NCBI GenBank assembly: GCA_951813015.1
Contig: CATOTG010000007.1
Location: 62,001-126,000 of the forward strand
Source: an uncultured Thermoanaerobaculia bacterium
Lineage (GTDB): Bacteria > Acidobacteriota > Thermoanaerobaculia > Multivoradales > Multivoraceae
DNA length: 64,000 nucleotides
Reading direction: 5' to 3'
Shown: one piece after another, positions 32,334-42,457 of the stretch
How the letters are laid out: the number at the start of each line of letters is the position of its first letter
Position numbering within the stretch: the first letter of the stretch is position 1
Position numbers and translations under genes: made by a program
Notes under the pieces: model-generated
What the model was told of the DNA's origin: nothing
Seen by the model: the letters and a program-made list of their open reading frames with translations, nothing else
The model's database searches: none

Positions 32334-34145
32334 TCAGTTCGAACTCCCCTTCCGGCCCCGTCGCAACGAATGAACAAAGGTCTCACCTTCACTCAGAGCG
32401 ATCGCGGCGGCTTCGACCGGCGCCCCGTTCTCGTCGACCACGCGACCCTGCAGGACGATCTCCGGTTCCAGGACCACGTCTCCCACGGACTGCTCCTTGA
32501 GCGAACCCGAATCCGATGCCGGCAGCCTCCTCCGCACCGTTCCATGGCCGGGAGCGGCCGCGACCAGCCATCCATCCCTAGCGCCGGCGGGATCGAGCGC
32601 GAACTCGCCGTCGTCCTCCGTGCTGACTACCTGCAGCAGGGTCGGATCGTCCCCGACGTTCCAAAGGGCGGCGTCGCCAATGAAGCGCTCCGAGTCCCAC
32701 GGCCCGGCCAGCCCAACCGTTCCTCGAATCCCGCCGCCGGCGGCGGCTACGAGCCGGCCGCGGATGGCGCGGTGAGGGACCAGTTCCAGAAGGATCGGCT
32801 GGCGTCCCGCGCCGCGAACCTCGCTCAGGTCGCGCCGCGCCTCGCCGTAGCCCGCCGCCCGGGCGACGAGCTGCCCTTGGCCCGGCGATTCGAAGACCTC
32901 CAGCGAGAATCGCCCCGCACCGTCGGACCAGGCCACGGGCCGTGCGCCGGTTCCGTTGATCGACACACTGGCGCCACCTACTCCGGCGCCGGCCGGATCG
33001 GCAACAGTCCCTTCAAGCCGGAGCAGCGGTTCGAGCGACAGCGCCACGGGCGGCGACGCCCAGTCGATCTCAAGAGGCGCGAAGCGTTCGGCCAGCACGT
33101 TCGTTCTCGCGGCGCCCGGCGGGCCCTTGGCCATCAGCAGGCCGCCAGTCAGGCGCCCCCCGTCAAGGGCCAGCAGCGCACCGGCGGACGACCAGTGGAC
33201 CGCGGCCCACCGGGCCGTTTTTTCGGACCTGGACAAGGATCGTCCATGGCTCACCGCCACCGGAGGCCGCGCGCTCCCAATGAGATCGGCCACGCCCGCC
33301 ACATGTTCGACCGCATCCAGGCCACCATCAGCGGTCAGCACATGGTAGACGCCCGCCAACGCCCGGAAGCGTCCTCGTTCGTCCGTCGCGCCGGCTGGCC
33401 AACCGTTTTCGCCGACCAGAATCGCGGAGCGTTCCGGCACACCGTTTCTTCTCAGCACACCGCTGACGGCCGGCGCCGTTGGTCGCTTCAGCTCCACCGC
33501 AAGGTCGGCGCCCGCCTCACACTCCACGACTTCCGCTTCGTAGCCGGGAGCGCCGATCGTCAGAACCTCGAAGCGGCGCAAGCCGGACCGGGACGACACG
33601 ATCCGCCCGCCGAACTCGTGGCGAGCCGGCCTTCCGGCCTCGATCCGGCGAATCGGCGGCCAGACCGTCCAGGAGCGCGCATGACCGAAATCGCGCAGAC
33701 TCCCGCCGCGCACGATCCAGGCGCTCGACGGGTTCTTCAGCGACACCGTGCAGAAGGCCAGCTTCTTCAAGTCGTGCGGCGGCAGCAGAGTGTTCGTCTC
33801 CGGCCCGACCAGGAGGAACGCCCACTCGCCGGCGCCCGCACTTCGCGCCCGGACCCAACGCACACCCGGTTCGTCCACTTCGAACGTGAAGCGGCCGTTC
33901 ACGACGTCAACCGTCGCTTCGACCGGGAAAAGGCCGTTCAGGTCGTCGTTCAGCACAGCGCTGAACAGTTCATGGAGCGACGGCGCCGGCGCCAGGGAGA
34001 CCTGGACCGGGCCAGCGTCGGCCGCATCCCCGATCGAGCCATGCACGTCCACCGAAGCCGAAGCTCCGGCTGCAGCCAGCATTGCGGCCGCCAACCCCGC
34101 GGCGACGATCCGATTCAGAACACCTCCGAAGACGTTGCGCCGCAT
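32334..34145 (-). CDS. Secreted carboxypeptidase-regulatory-like repeat protein, truncated by a frameshift
   Basis: 603 residues with a signal peptide ([19 protein letters not shown]) and repeated beta-sandwich units: [74 protein letters not shown]. The ATG at 34145 was chosen for its RBS (GGGGAGGAAGC). It ends abnormally in [11 protein letters not shown] where the last repeat should continue. The neighbouring frame carries on, so the intact protein would be about 925 residues. It resembles the large protein at 55-58 kb in build, although no close sequence match was noted. Confidence 0.75.
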   Translation of the reverse strand: MRRNVFGGVLNRIVAAGLAAAMLAAAGASASVDVHGSIGDAADAGPVQVSLAPAPSLHELFSAVLNDDLNGLFPVEATVDVVNGRFTFEVDEPGVRWVRARSAGAGEWAFLLVGPETNTLLPPHDLKKLAFCTVSLKNPSSAWIVRGGSLRDFGHARSWTVWPPIRRIEAGRPARHEFGGRIVSSRSGLRRFEVLTIGAPGYEAEVVECEAGADLAVELKRPTAPAVSGVLRRNGVPERSAILVGENGWPAGATDERGRFRALAGVYHVLTADGGLDAVEHVAGVADLIGSARPPVAVSHGRSLSRSEKTARWAAVHWSSAGALLALDGGRLTGGLLMAKGPPGAARTNVLAERFAPLEIDWASPPVALSLEPLLRLEGTVADPAGAGVGGASVSINGTGARPVAWSDGAGRFSLEVFESPGQGQLVARAAGYGEARRDLSEVRGAGRQPILLELVPHRAIRGRLVAAAGGGIRGTVGLAGPWDSERFIGDAALWNVGDDPTLLQVVSTEDDGEFALDPAGARDGWLVAAAPGHGTVRRRLPASDSGSLKEQSVGDVVLEPEIVLQGRVVDENGAPVEAAAIALSEGETFVHSLRRGRKGSSN

Positions 34146-34282
34146 GCTTCCTCCCCTCAGAAGGAACTGCAAATCTACTGAACAAACAGTCCAACTCCTC
34201 CACGCCGCCGATGCTTCCGGATTCGCCCGGGCGCAAGGCGGCGGTGTTACGATCGCCCGCCGGATCGGAGGACCTCAAAGCC

Positions 34283-35263
34283 ATGCAGACACCCGTTCGA
34301 GTCGCCGTCACCGGAGCCGCCGGTCAGATCGGCTATTCCCTGATCTTCCGCATTGCCGCCGGCGAGATGCTCGGACCGGAGCAGCCGGTGAGCCTTCAGC
34401 TTCTGGAGATTCCGCCGGCGATGGACGCTCTCGCGGGCGTCGTGATGGAACTCCGCGATTCGGCCTACCCGCTGCTGCACGACATCGTCCCCAGTTCGGA
34501 CGCGAACGAAGCGTTCGACGGCGTGGACGTGGCACTGCTGGTCGGCGCGCGGCCGCGCGGGCCGGGCATGGAGCGCAAGGATCTCCTGCAGGCGAACGCG
34601 GCGATCTTCTCCGTCCAGGGCAAGGCGCTCGACGCCCGTGCGAGCCGCGACGTGCGAGTCGTCGTGGTCGGCAACCCGGCGAACACGAACGCCCTGATCG
34701 CGGCCAGCAACGCGCCTGGCCTCGACCGGCGGCAGTTCACGGCGATGACCCGACTCGATCACAACCGGGCGATCAGCCAGCTCGCCGAAAAGACCGGCGC
34801 CCACACCACCCAGGTCCGCAGGATGACGATCTGGGGCAACCACTCGGCGACCCAGTACCCGGACCTCGACCATGCGCTCGTCGACGGCCGGCCGGCGCCG
34901 GAACTGGTCGAGGAGGCATGGACCCGCGACGAGTTCATTCCCACCGTCCAGCAGCGCGGTGCGGCGATCATCAAGGCCCGCGGCGCCTCCTCGGCGGCCT
35001 CCGCGGCCGCCGCGGCGATCGACCACATCCGCACCTGGGTCCAGGGCACCGCCGACGGCGACTGGGTGAGCATGGCGATCCCGGCCGACGGCAGCTACGG
35101 CGCCCGCGAGGGCGTCGTCTACTCCTTCCCGGTGACCGTCAGCGGGGGCGACTACCAGATCGTCCAGGGGCTCGACCTCCACGAGTTCGGCCGCAGCCGG
35201 ATGCAGGCGACGCTGGACGAGCTGTTCGAAGAGCGCGCCGGCGTCGAAGGACTCCTGCCGTGA
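34283..35263 (+). CDS. mdh: Malate dehydrogenase
   Basis: A 326-residue NAD-dependent enzyme of the dimeric cytoplasmic-type MDH family, converting malate and oxaloacetate. It has the nucleotide motif [21 protein letters not shown], the substrate-loop Arg region [32 protein letters not shown], and the catalytic His in [11 protein letters not shown]. Length and order fit the family throughout. The ATG at 34283 is the first that gives the usual start of the Rossmann strand. A 240-bp gap follows before the ferritin gene. Confidence 0.97.
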   Translation: MQTPVRVAVTGAAGQIGYSLIFRIAAGEMLGPEQPVSLQLLEIPPAMDALAGVVMELRDSAYPLLHDIVPSSDANEAFDGVDVALLVGARPRGPGMERKDLLQANAAIFSVQGKALDARASRDVRVVVVGNPANTNALIAASNAPGLDRRQFTAMTRLDHNRAISQLAEKTGAHTTQVRRMTIWGNHSATQYPDLDHALVDGRPAPELVEEAWTRDEFIPTVQQRGAAIIKARGASSAASAAAAAIDHIRTWVQGTADGDWVSMAIPADGSYGAREGVVYSFPVTVSGGDYQIVQGLDLHEFGRSRMQATLDELFEERAGVEGLLP

Positions 35264-35503
35264 GCACCGACCGGCGTACCGCCGGCAGAATGCCCGTTCC
35301 CGGTGAGACCGCAGCGGGTGGGTGAGCCTCCTTCCTGCAGAGGCGATCACCTGCGGGGGAGGCTCAACGCGGCGGGGGCTGGAGCCGGACACGGCGCCGG
35401 CGGCAGGTCTGGCGCATCAGGGGCTCGCGCCTCACCGCGTCTGCGCGCCGCAGCGCTATGCTGACGCCGCGTCCACTCCCAACCGTCCAAAACGGAGGAC
35501 ACG

Positions 35504-36031
35504 ATGGATCAGACCCTCCATGACCGCCTGAATGCACATCTGCAACTCGAGTTCGAGGCCGCCCACCGCTACCTGTCCATGGCGCTATGGCTCGAACGCA
35601 TCGATCTGCCCGGCTTCGGCGCCTGGCTGCGCGGCCAGTCCGCGGACGAACTCAGCCACGCCCACCGCATCATCGACCACCTCGCCGACCGCGACCTGCT
35701 CGTCCGGATTCCCGAGATTCCGGCCCAGCCGACCGAGTGGGAATCGCCGGAGGCCGCCGTTGCCGCGATCCTCGAGAGCGAGCAGCGTGTGACCAGAGCG
35801 ATCGCGGATCTCTACGACCTCTCCGAGAAGGTGCATGACCGCGCCGCCTCGATCATGCTCCAGTGGTTCGTCAACGAGCAGGTCGAGGAGGAGAACGTTG
35901 CCCGCACCCTGCTCGGCAGGCTCCGCCTGGTCGGCGGCGACGGGGTCGGTATGCTGATGATCGACCAGGAACTGGCCAAGGGCACAGTACCCGGCGCCAT
36001 GGCGGAAGCCGGCGCAAACGGAGCCGAATGA
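35504..36031 (+). CDS. Bacterial ferritin
   Basis: A 175-residue non-haem ferritin for iron storage. The first helix LQLEFEAAHRYLSMALWLE carries the ferroxidase Glu and the second, ADELSHAHRIIDHLADRD, has the ExxH pair. The fourth has MLQWFVNEQVEEENVARTLL with the Glu residues usual at the third metal site. The RBS is CGGAGGA. Its stop overlaps the start of an MFS transporter (ATGA), so the two are translationally coupled. Confidence 0.92.
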   Translation: MDQTLHDRLNAHLQLEFEAAHRYLSMALWLERIDLPGFGAWLRGQSADELSHAHRIIDHLADRDLLVRIPEIPAQPTEWESPEAAVAAILESEQRVTRAIADLYDLSEKVHDRAASIMLQWFVNEQVEEENVARTLLGRLRLVGGDGVGMLMIDQELAKGTVPGAMAEAGANGAE

Positions 36032-37635
36032 CACAACCTGAGGACCCCCAGACGCCCAAATCGCAGGCGCCCAGCCGGCGGTACTCCAACTACGTCCTCG
36101 GCGTCCTCGTCCTGGTCTACGTCTTCAACTTCATCGACCGCCAGATCCTCTCCATCCTGGCGGAGGACATTCGCAACGATCTGGGCGTCAGCGACGCTCA
36201 ACTCGGCTTCCTGTACGGCACCGCGTTCGCCGTCTTCTACGCGATCTTCGGGATTCCGATCGGCCGTCTGGCCGACATGTGGACCCGCAAGAGCCTGATC
36301 TCGATCGGCCTCGCCGCATGGAGTCTGATGACCGCGCTGTCGGGCACGGCGCGCGGCTTCGTCTCGCTCGCCGCCTACCGGGTCGGCGTCGGTATCGGCG
36401 AATCGAGCGCCGGGCCGGCGGCGTTCTCCATGCTCGGGGACTACTACCCTCCCCGACTGAGGGCCACGGTCACCGCGATGTACTCGAGCGGCGTCTACAT
36501 CGGCGCCGGTCTCGGCATCCTGATCGGCGGCCAGATCGTCGACCGGTGGAACAACGCGTACGCCGACGGCGGTGCGCCGTTCGGCCTGGTCGGCTGGCAG
36601 GTTGCCTTCTTCGCGGTGGGCCTGCCGGGCCTGCTGATGGCGATCTGGGTATGGACTCTGAAAGAGCCCGTGCGAGGCCAGAGCGAGGGCATCGTGACTC
36701 CGCCGCATCCGGCGCCGTTCAAGGAGCTCGGCCGGGAGACGACGGCCATTCTGCCGCCGCTGACCCTGATTTCGCTGGGACGAAACGGCGGCTTCAGGTC
36801 GGTCGTGCGCAATCTGCTGATCGCGGTCGGCTGCGCCGCCACCACCTACGGGTTGATCCAGGTCTTCGGCAACCCGGTGCAGTGGATTGCGCTAGCGATC
36901 GGCGCCTACGCTTTCCTGTCCTGGGTGCAGGGACTCCGGTTGAGGGACCGGCCAACGTTCGAGTTGATCTACCGCTCCCGCGCGATGATCTACGGCATGT
37001 TCGGTTTCGGCTGGATGGCGTTCGTCGGGTACGGCCTCGGCTTCTGGGCGCCGACGTTCTTCCGGAGGGTTCACGATCAGAGCGCCGGCGAGGCCGGCCT
37101 GATTCTCGGCCTCACGGCGGCAGTTGCCGGCTGGATGGGAGTCGCGGGCGGCGGCTACTTCTCCGACTGGATGAAGCAGAAGACGCCGAAGGCCCGGCCG
37201 CTCTGCGGGCTCATCATCGCCCTGGCCTCGATCCCGCTCGGCGCTTTCTTCGTCCTGACCGGGAGCGTGACGACCGCCTACGTGTTCAACTTCCTCTTCA
37301 CGCTCTTCGGATCGGCGTGGATCGGTTCGGCCGTCGCCATGGCCAACGACCTCGTGCTGCCCAGGATGCGCGGCGCCGCCTCCGCGTTCTACATCCTCAT
37401 GATGACCTTCGTGGGGCTCGCACTGGGCCCCTTCCTGATGGGTTGGCTGAGCACAACGCTTGAGGCCGGCGGCGCCGACTCCGGCCGCTCGCTGCAACTG
37501 GCGATGCTCGCCAGTCTCGGCGCCTACGTCCTCGGCGTGATCTTCTTCTGGCTGGCCGGGCGCTGTGTGGCCGGGGATGAAAGCACGCGGATCAAGCGCG
37601 CCCAGGCTGCAGGAGAAGTCGTCGAGGCGGCCTGA
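36028..37635 (+). CDS. Major facilitator superfamily transporter
   Basis: A 535-residue membrane protein with about 12 helices, for example VLGVLVLVYVFNFIDRQILS and AMIYGMFGFGWMAFVGYGLG. The loop 2-3 signature is GIPIGRLADMWTRKSLISIG. The central loop is longer than usual and includes one or two extra hydrophobic segments (LIAVGCAATTYGLIQVF, QWIALAIGAYAFLSWV). The type resembles spinster/hexuronate-like carriers (FNFIDRQ), whose substrates are organic anions or lipids. Coupling to ferritin is unusual, and the substrate is unknown. Confidence 0.88.
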   Translation: MTQPEDPQTPKSQAPSRRYSNYVLGVLVLVYVFNFIDRQILSILAEDIRNDLGVSDAQLGFLYGTAFAVFYAIFGIPIGRLADMWTRKSLISIGLAAWSLMTALSGTARGFVSLAAYRVGVGIGESSAGPAAFSMLGDYYPPRLRATVTAMYSSGVYIGAGLGILIGGQIVDRWNNAYADGGAPFGLVGWQVAFFAVGLPGLLMAIWVWTLKEPVRGQSEGIVTPPHPAPFKELGRETTAILPPLTLISLGRNGGFRSVVRNLLIAVGCAATTYGLIQVFGNPVQWIALAIGAYAFLSWVQGLRLRDRPTFELIYRSRAMIYGMFGFGWMAFVGYGLGFWAPTFFRRVHDQSAGEAGLILGLTAAVAGWMGVAGGGYFSDWMKQKTPKARPLCGLIIALASIPLGAFFVLTGSVTTAYVFNFLFTLFGSAWIGSAVAMANDLVLPRMRGAASAFYILMMTFVGLALGPFLMGWLSTTLEAGGADSGRSLQLAMLASLGAYVLGVIFFWLAGRCVAGDESTRIKRAQAAGEVVEAA

Positions 37636-37660
37636 GAGGCAGGCACCCGCTTCCACGCGG

Positions 37661-38713
37661 CTACCGGTTCGGCCCCCGTTCCATCGGCACCGGCTGCCAG
37701 CGTTCCAGTTCGACCCGCGGCAACACGGTCGGGTTGACGCAACTCATCGGCCAGCGGCCCGAGAGCGCCAGGGCGACTTCCCGGCCGACGCGCCGCCGGG
37801 TCACGGGCCGCATGCGGGTCGTGGCCGAGGCGACATGGGGCGTGAGGATCACATTGTCCATGCCGAGCAGCGGGTTGTCTTCGGCCGGCGGCTCCCGTTC
37901 CAGCACGTCGAGCGCCGCCGCGGCGATCGCGCCCGACTCGAGGGCCTTGATCAGAGCCGCTTCGTCAACCGTCGGGCCGCGGCCGGCGTTGACCAGCACG
38001 GCCGTCTCCTTCATCGCCGCGAACTGGGGGCCGGAGAGCATGTGCCGCGTCTCGCTGTTGAGCGGCGGGTGCATCGACAGGTAGTCGGAACGCTCGAGCA
38101 ACTCGTCGAAACTGACCGGTTCGACCCCCTCGCCGGTCATCTTCAGTTCGCTGACGTAGGGGTCGTGGGCGATCACGTGCATGCCGAACGGCTTGGCGCG
38201 CCGCGCAACTGCCCGGGCCACGTTGCCGAACGAGATCAGGCCGAGAGTCTGGCCCCACAGCCGAGGCACCTCGTTGAGCAGGGGCCGACCCTGGAACCAG
38301 TCGCCGCGCCGCACCATGGAGTCCATCTCGCGCATTCGCCGCGCGCCGGCCAGCAGCAGCGCCATCGTGTGATCGGCCACCTCCTCGATGAACACGTCGG
38401 GCACGTTCGTCACCACGATGCCCGCCTCGGTCGCCGCGTCCACGTCCACCATGTCGACGCCGACGCTGCCGACACCGATCACGATGCACTCGTCGAGCCC
38501 GGCGATCACGGACCGTGAAATGCGGAAGCCCCACGAGGTGATCACCGCGGAGGCGTCGCCGGCCTCGGCCAGGAACTCCTCCTCCGTCTTTGCCGAGACC
38601 TCGACGAGTTCCGCCACCGGCAGCAGCGCCTCCAGCTCGAACTGATAGCGCGTCTCCACGGATGCCGCCTTGGCGATGCCGGGCAGTTGGACGACGACTT
38701 TCTGCTTCTTCAC
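37661..38713 (-). CDS. D-2-hydroxyacid dehydrogenase
   Basis: A 350-residue NAD-dependent enzyme. The N-terminal catalytic part includes VGSVGVDMVDVDAATEAGI. The NAD domain has LGLISFGNVARAVARRAKPFG. The catalytic triad is in VNAGRGPTVDE (Arg), ALDVLEREPP (Glu) and LTPHVASAT (His). A phosphoglycerate dehydrogenase-like or vanillate/glyoxylate reductase-like role is possible. It lies 3 bp after the acyl-CoA synthetase stop on the same strand, so the two are likely co-transcribed. Confidence 0.9.
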   Translation of the reverse strand: MKKQKVVVQLPGIAKAASVETRYQFELEALLPVAELVEVSAKTEEEFLAEAGDASAVITSWGFRISRSVIAGLDECIVIGVGSVGVDMVDVDAATEAGIVVTNVPDVFIEEVADHTMALLLAGARRMREMDSMVRRGDWFQGRPLLNEVPRLWGQTLGLISFGNVARAVARRAKPFGMHVIAHDPYVSELKMTGEGVEPVSFDELLERSDYLSMHPPLNSETRHMLSGPQFAAMKETAVLVNAGRGPTVDEAALIKALESGAIAAAALDVLEREPPAEDNPLLGMDNVILTPHVASATTRMRPVTRRRVGREVALALSGRWPMSCVNPTVLPRVELERWQPVPMERGPNR

Positions 38714-38716
38714 GGT

Positions 38717-40378
38717 CTAGGCCTCCTGCGCGGCGAGTTCCCCCGCCGCCCAATCGCGCAGACCGTTGTAGTCGGCCTTGCCGTTCGCCGCCCGGCCCAC
38801 GCTGTCGCGCACCAGGACACGCTTGGGCGCCTTGTAGGACGCCAGTTCCCGCTTCACCCAACCGATCACATCCGGCTCGCTGAAGCGTCCCGGATCGTCG
38901 AGCTCGACGACCGCCGTCACCGCCTGGCCGAAGCGCTCGTGCGGCACGCCGACGCACACGGCGTCTCGCACCGAGGGATGGGTCTTCAGCACCTCCTCGA
39001 CCTCCTCCGGGAAGATCTTCTCGCCGCCGCTGTTGATGCACACCGAGCCGCGGCCGTAGAGCTTGAGCGAGCCGTCCGCCTCGACGGTCGCGTAGTCGCC
39101 CGGCAGCGAGTAGCGCACGCCGCCTGTTTCGATGAAGGTGGCCGCCGTCTTCTCGGGGTCCTTGTAGTAGCCGAGAGGGATATGGCCGCTCACGGCGATC
39201 CGCCCCAGCACCCCGGCGCCCGGTTCGACCTTGTTCCCGTCGTCGTCGAGAACGCAGGCGTTGTCGCCGAGCACGAACGACGCGGTCTCGCTGGCCTCGC
39301 CGGCGGTCGAGTCGGACCTCCCCATGCCGATCGACTCAGACGAACCCAGGCTGTCGGTCAGGATCGTCTCTTCCTGGCAGTAGCGCAGAAAGGCGCGCTT
39401 GACCTCGGCGCTCCACATGGCGCCCGACGAGACGACGACCTCGAGGCTCTTCAGATCGAAGCGGCCGGGCTCCTCCTCGAGCGCCCGGACCATCGGCCTG
39501 GCAAACGCGTCGCCGACGATCGCCATCGCGTTGATCCCTTCCCTGGTGATCGCCTCGAGAGTGGCAGTCGCGTCGAAGCGGCGGTTGGCGAGGGTAATCA
39601 CACAGCCGCCGTTCAGCATGCCTCCCAGCGCGGTGAGGAAGCCGGTTCCATGCATCAGCGGGCAGGAAGGCAGCGAAACGCGGCGCATCAGCAGCTCGTC
39701 GAACTGGGGTTTCAGTCCCTCGACGCCGCCCGAAAGGTCAAAGGGATCGAGACGGCCGTCGTTGCTGATGTGCCAGAGATCGTCCAGCCGCCACATGACT
39801 CCCTTGGGCATACCGGTCGTGCCGCCGGTGTACAGCAGCCACAGGTCGTCGCCGCTGCGGGGCCAGGGCGCCTCGAAGGTGAGTGAGCCTCCGGAACCCG
39901 GCAACGACTCGGCGGCCTCTTCGTACGGGATCGCCCACTCCGGGCACGGGCCGGAGCCGTCGTCGACCCAGAGCCAGGTGTGGATGGATGGCACTTTCGG
40001 CCGCAAGGCCTCGATCCGGCTGGCGAAGGCGCCGTGGAAGATGACCGCCACAACGTCCGCGTTGTCCCAGAGGTAGAGCAGCTCACCCTCGACGTACCGG
40101 TAGTTCGTGTTCACGGGCGCCAGAGAAGCCTTGAAGCAGGCGAGCACCGACTCCATGTACTCGGGCGCGTTGTAGAGGTACTGCGCCACCTTGTCCTGGT
40201 GCTTCGCGCCGCGTTCGATCAGCGTCGCGGCCACGCCGTTCGCGCGGCGGTGCATCTCGGCCTGCGAGTAGCGGCGGCTTGAAGCGCCGCCCAGGGGATC
40301 GACGAAAGCCTGCGCCGGGGCATCCGGCTGATGTTCCGCGATCGCTTCGAGAATGTCCGCGTGATGCCAGTCGCTCAT
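38717..40378 (-). CDS. Acyl-CoA synthetase, AMP-forming (FadD-like)
   Basis: A 553-residue adenylate-forming ligase activating a carboxylic acid to its CoA ester. The P-loop is LLYTGGTTGMPKGVMWRL. Other motifs are SCPLMHGTGFLTALGGM, TDSLGSSESIGMG, LPGDYATVEADGSLKLYGRGS (A7/A8) and the C-terminal Lys in GRAANGKADYNGLRDW. The sequence KGVMWRLDDLW is typical of the bacterial medium/long-chain or steroid-side-chain FadD group. Divergent from the alkaline phosphatase gene. Confidence 0.92.
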   Translation of the reverse strand: MSDWHHADILEAIAEHQPDAPAQAFVDPLGGASSRRYSQAEMHRRANGVAATLIERGAKHQDKVAQYLYNAPEYMESVLACFKASLAPVNTNYRYVEGELLYLWDNADVVAVIFHGAFASRIEALRPKVPSIHTWLWVDDGSGPCPEWAIPYEEAAESLPGSGGSLTFEAPWPRSGDDLWLLYTGGTTGMPKGVMWRLDDLWHISNDGRLDPFDLSGGVEGLKPQFDELLMRRVSLPSCPLMHGTGFLTALGGMLNGGCVITLANRRFDATATLEAITREGINAMAIVGDAFARPMVRALEEEPGRFDLKSLEVVVSSGAMWSAEVKRAFLRYCQEETILTDSLGSSESIGMGRSDSTAGEASETASFVLGDNACVLDDDGNKVEPGAGVLGRIAVSGHIPLGYYKDPEKTAATFIETGGVRYSLPGDYATVEADGSLKLYGRGSVCINSGGEKIFPEEVEEVLKTHPSVRDAVCVGVPHERFGQAVTAVVELDDPGRFSEPDVIGWVKRELASYKAPKRVLVRDSVGRAANGKADYNGLRDWAAGELAAQEA

Positions 40379-40521
40379 GGGCGCAGGAATCTAGCAGCCC
40401 TTCATCGCGCAGGCCAGATCGCCTATCCTTGACGGAAAGCAACATCAGACTTCACCCACCGCCCGGTCCCCGGGACGAGATCACCTGCCGGGAGCTGGGC
40501 AACAGCGATGGAGGTCCGCCC

Positions 40522-42417
40522 ATGGAGAGTCTCTTCCCGTCAGTGCGAGGCGCGAGAGAGAATCGTGCGTCGGTGTCCCGCACCGTCTCGACCGTTGTCT
40601 TCCTGCTGGTGGCGGCATTGCCGGCCTCGGCGCAGAAGAACAACGTCATCCTGTTCGTTGGCGACGGCATGGGTGTGTCGACCGTGACATCCACTCGAAT
40701 CGCGACGGTGGGCGTCGACGGGCAACTGGCGCTGGACCGCATGCCCTACACCGCCATCTCGCGGACGGCGTCGTCCGACTACATCACGCCGGACAGCGCC
40801 GCCACGATGTCGGCGATGATGACCGGCGTCAACACGAACTCCGGAGTGATCGGCTACGGCCCCACGACCGAGTTCGCCGACTTCAACGGCAACGGCAACG
40901 GCCCGCGGCTGACGAACATCGGCGAGCTGGCCATCTCGATGGGGTATGCGGTCGGCATCGTCACCACAACGCGCGTTACCCACGCGACCCCCGCGGGCGT
41001 CTTCGCACACGTCAACGACCGCAACCTGGAGAACGAGATCGCCGCCCAGATGACGCCTGGTGGCAGCGGCTACAACGACCGGCTCGGGGAGGGGCTTCAC
41101 GTCATCTTCGGAGGCGGCCGGCGGCATTTCCTCCCCACTTCGGCGACCGACGAGGAGGGCCTTGCCGGACGGCGAACGGACGGTCGCGACCTTCGCAACG
41201 AGTTGCAGCAGCGGGGCTATCGCTACGTCTGGAACCGGCAGGGGCTCAATTCCCTGGGCGGTTCCGGCCGCGCGGTCGGCCTGTTCACGTCGAGCCACCT
41301 GGAGTACGAAGCGGACCGGGATAGCGGCGAGCCGAGCCTGGAGGAGATGACGAGGAAGGCGATCCAGATCCTCGCCGCGACGGGAAAGCCCTACTTCCTG
41401 ATGGTCGAATCGGGCCGAATCGACCATGCGCACCACGAGGGGAATGCCTATCGCGCCTTCACCGACACGCGGATGTTCGATCGGGCGTTAGGCGCCGCTC
41501 AGCGGAGCGTGAATCTCAACAGGACCCTGATCCTCGCGACCGCCGACCACAGCCACGTCTTCACGATCGCCGGCTACCCGATGCGACCGCTCGGCGACCT
41601 GCGTTACACGCCCCGCTCGGTGCCCGCGTCGTTCCGCAACCAGCCGCACAACGGCATCCTGGGGACCGTCCACGACATCGACACCGGGGGCACGATCTCG
41701 GAGAGTGGAGACTCGGGCGGCATTCCCTACACCATCCTCGGCTACGCCAACGGGCCAGGACATCGCAGCGGCTCGCGCGTCAATCCGAACAGCGACAGGA
41801 CGGCCGGCTACGGCGGCGCCGCTCCTTCGAGCACCAGCCACACGGCGTACCGGCAGGAGGCAACGGTCCCGTTGTTCCTGGAGACGCACGCCGGGGAAGA
41901 CGTGATGATCTACGCGGTCGGCCGCACGGCGGAGAACGTGCGCGGCACGGTGCCCAACGCGAAGGTGTTCGACTGGATCAAGGACGGTTTCGCCGGGAGA
42001 GGTTCCAGCCCGCCGCGGCCCGGCCCGGACCCCGATCCGACGCCGGACCCGGACCCGGTCGGGACCTGCACGCCGACTTCCGTGATCCTCCGCTTCGATG
42101 GAGGCTACGAGGTCAGCATGTGCTACGTCACGTCAAGCGGTGAGTCAGGCCCGGTCAAGGGCGAAGCCTGGTCCAGCGAGGCTGGCGTCTTGTGGTTCTT
42201 CGGCCGCAACAACCCCGAGGTTCTCGTCAAGGTGCTCGACGGCTGTGGCGTCAACGGCCACCGCTGGGCGTTCGTAGCGCCGGTAACCACCCTGGACTTC
42301 AACCTGTGGATAACGGGACCGGACGGCAGCCGCTGGACGCACGGCAACCCGCAGGGCGCGACCGCCAGCACGAAGTCGGACATCACGGCGTTTCCCTGTC
42401 AGGCGCCAGGACGATGA
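40522..42417 (+). CDS. Exported alkaline phosphatase with C-terminal accessory domain
   Basis: 631 residues. A signal peptide (TVVFLLVAALPASAQ) is followed by the PhoA-type phosphatase core: NNVILFVGDGMGVSTV, the phosphoserine site YITPDSAATMSAMMTG, HVIFGGGRRHFLP, MVESGRIDHAHHEGN and ATADHSHVFT. It cleaves phosphomonoesters outside the cytoplasm with Zn/Mg. After a Pro/Asp linker (PGPDPDPTPDPDP) comes a domain of about 110 residues with NPEVLVKVLDGCGVNGH and two further Cys, probably a binding module. The start ATG has GGAGG eight bases before it; earlier starts would lack a signal peptide. Confidence 0.9.
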   Translation: MESLFPSVRGARENRASVSRTVSTVVFLLVAALPASAQKNNVILFVGDGMGVSTVTSTRIATVGVDGQLALDRMPYTAISRTASSDYITPDSAATMSAMMTGVNTNSGVIGYGPTTEFADFNGNGNGPRLTNIGELAISMGYAVGIVTTTRVTHATPAGVFAHVNDRNLENEIAAQMTPGGSGYNDRLGEGLHVIFGGGRRHFLPTSATDEEGLAGRRTDGRDLRNELQQRGYRYVWNRQGLNSLGGSGRAVGLFTSSHLEYEADRDSGEPSLEEMTRKAIQILAATGKPYFLMVESGRIDHAHHEGNAYRAFTDTRMFDRALGAAQRSVNLNRTLILATADHSHVFTIAGYPMRPLGDLRYTPRSVPASFRNQPHNGILGTVHDIDTGGTISESGDSGGIPYTILGYANGPGHRSGSRVNPNSDRTAGYGGAAPSSTSHTAYRQEATVPLFLETHAGEDVMIYAVGRTAENVRGTVPNAKVFDWIKDGFAGRGSSPPRPGPDPDPTPDPDPVGTCTPTSVILRFDGGYEVSMCYVTSSGESGPVKGEAWSSEAGVLWFFGRNNPEVLVKVLDGCGVNGHRWAFVAPVTTLDFNLWITGPDGSRWTHGNPQGATASTKSDITAFPCQAPGR

Positions 42418-42457
42418 CACCCGGCTGCCAGGCCGGCTCGGCTGGCCGCGGTTCCGG

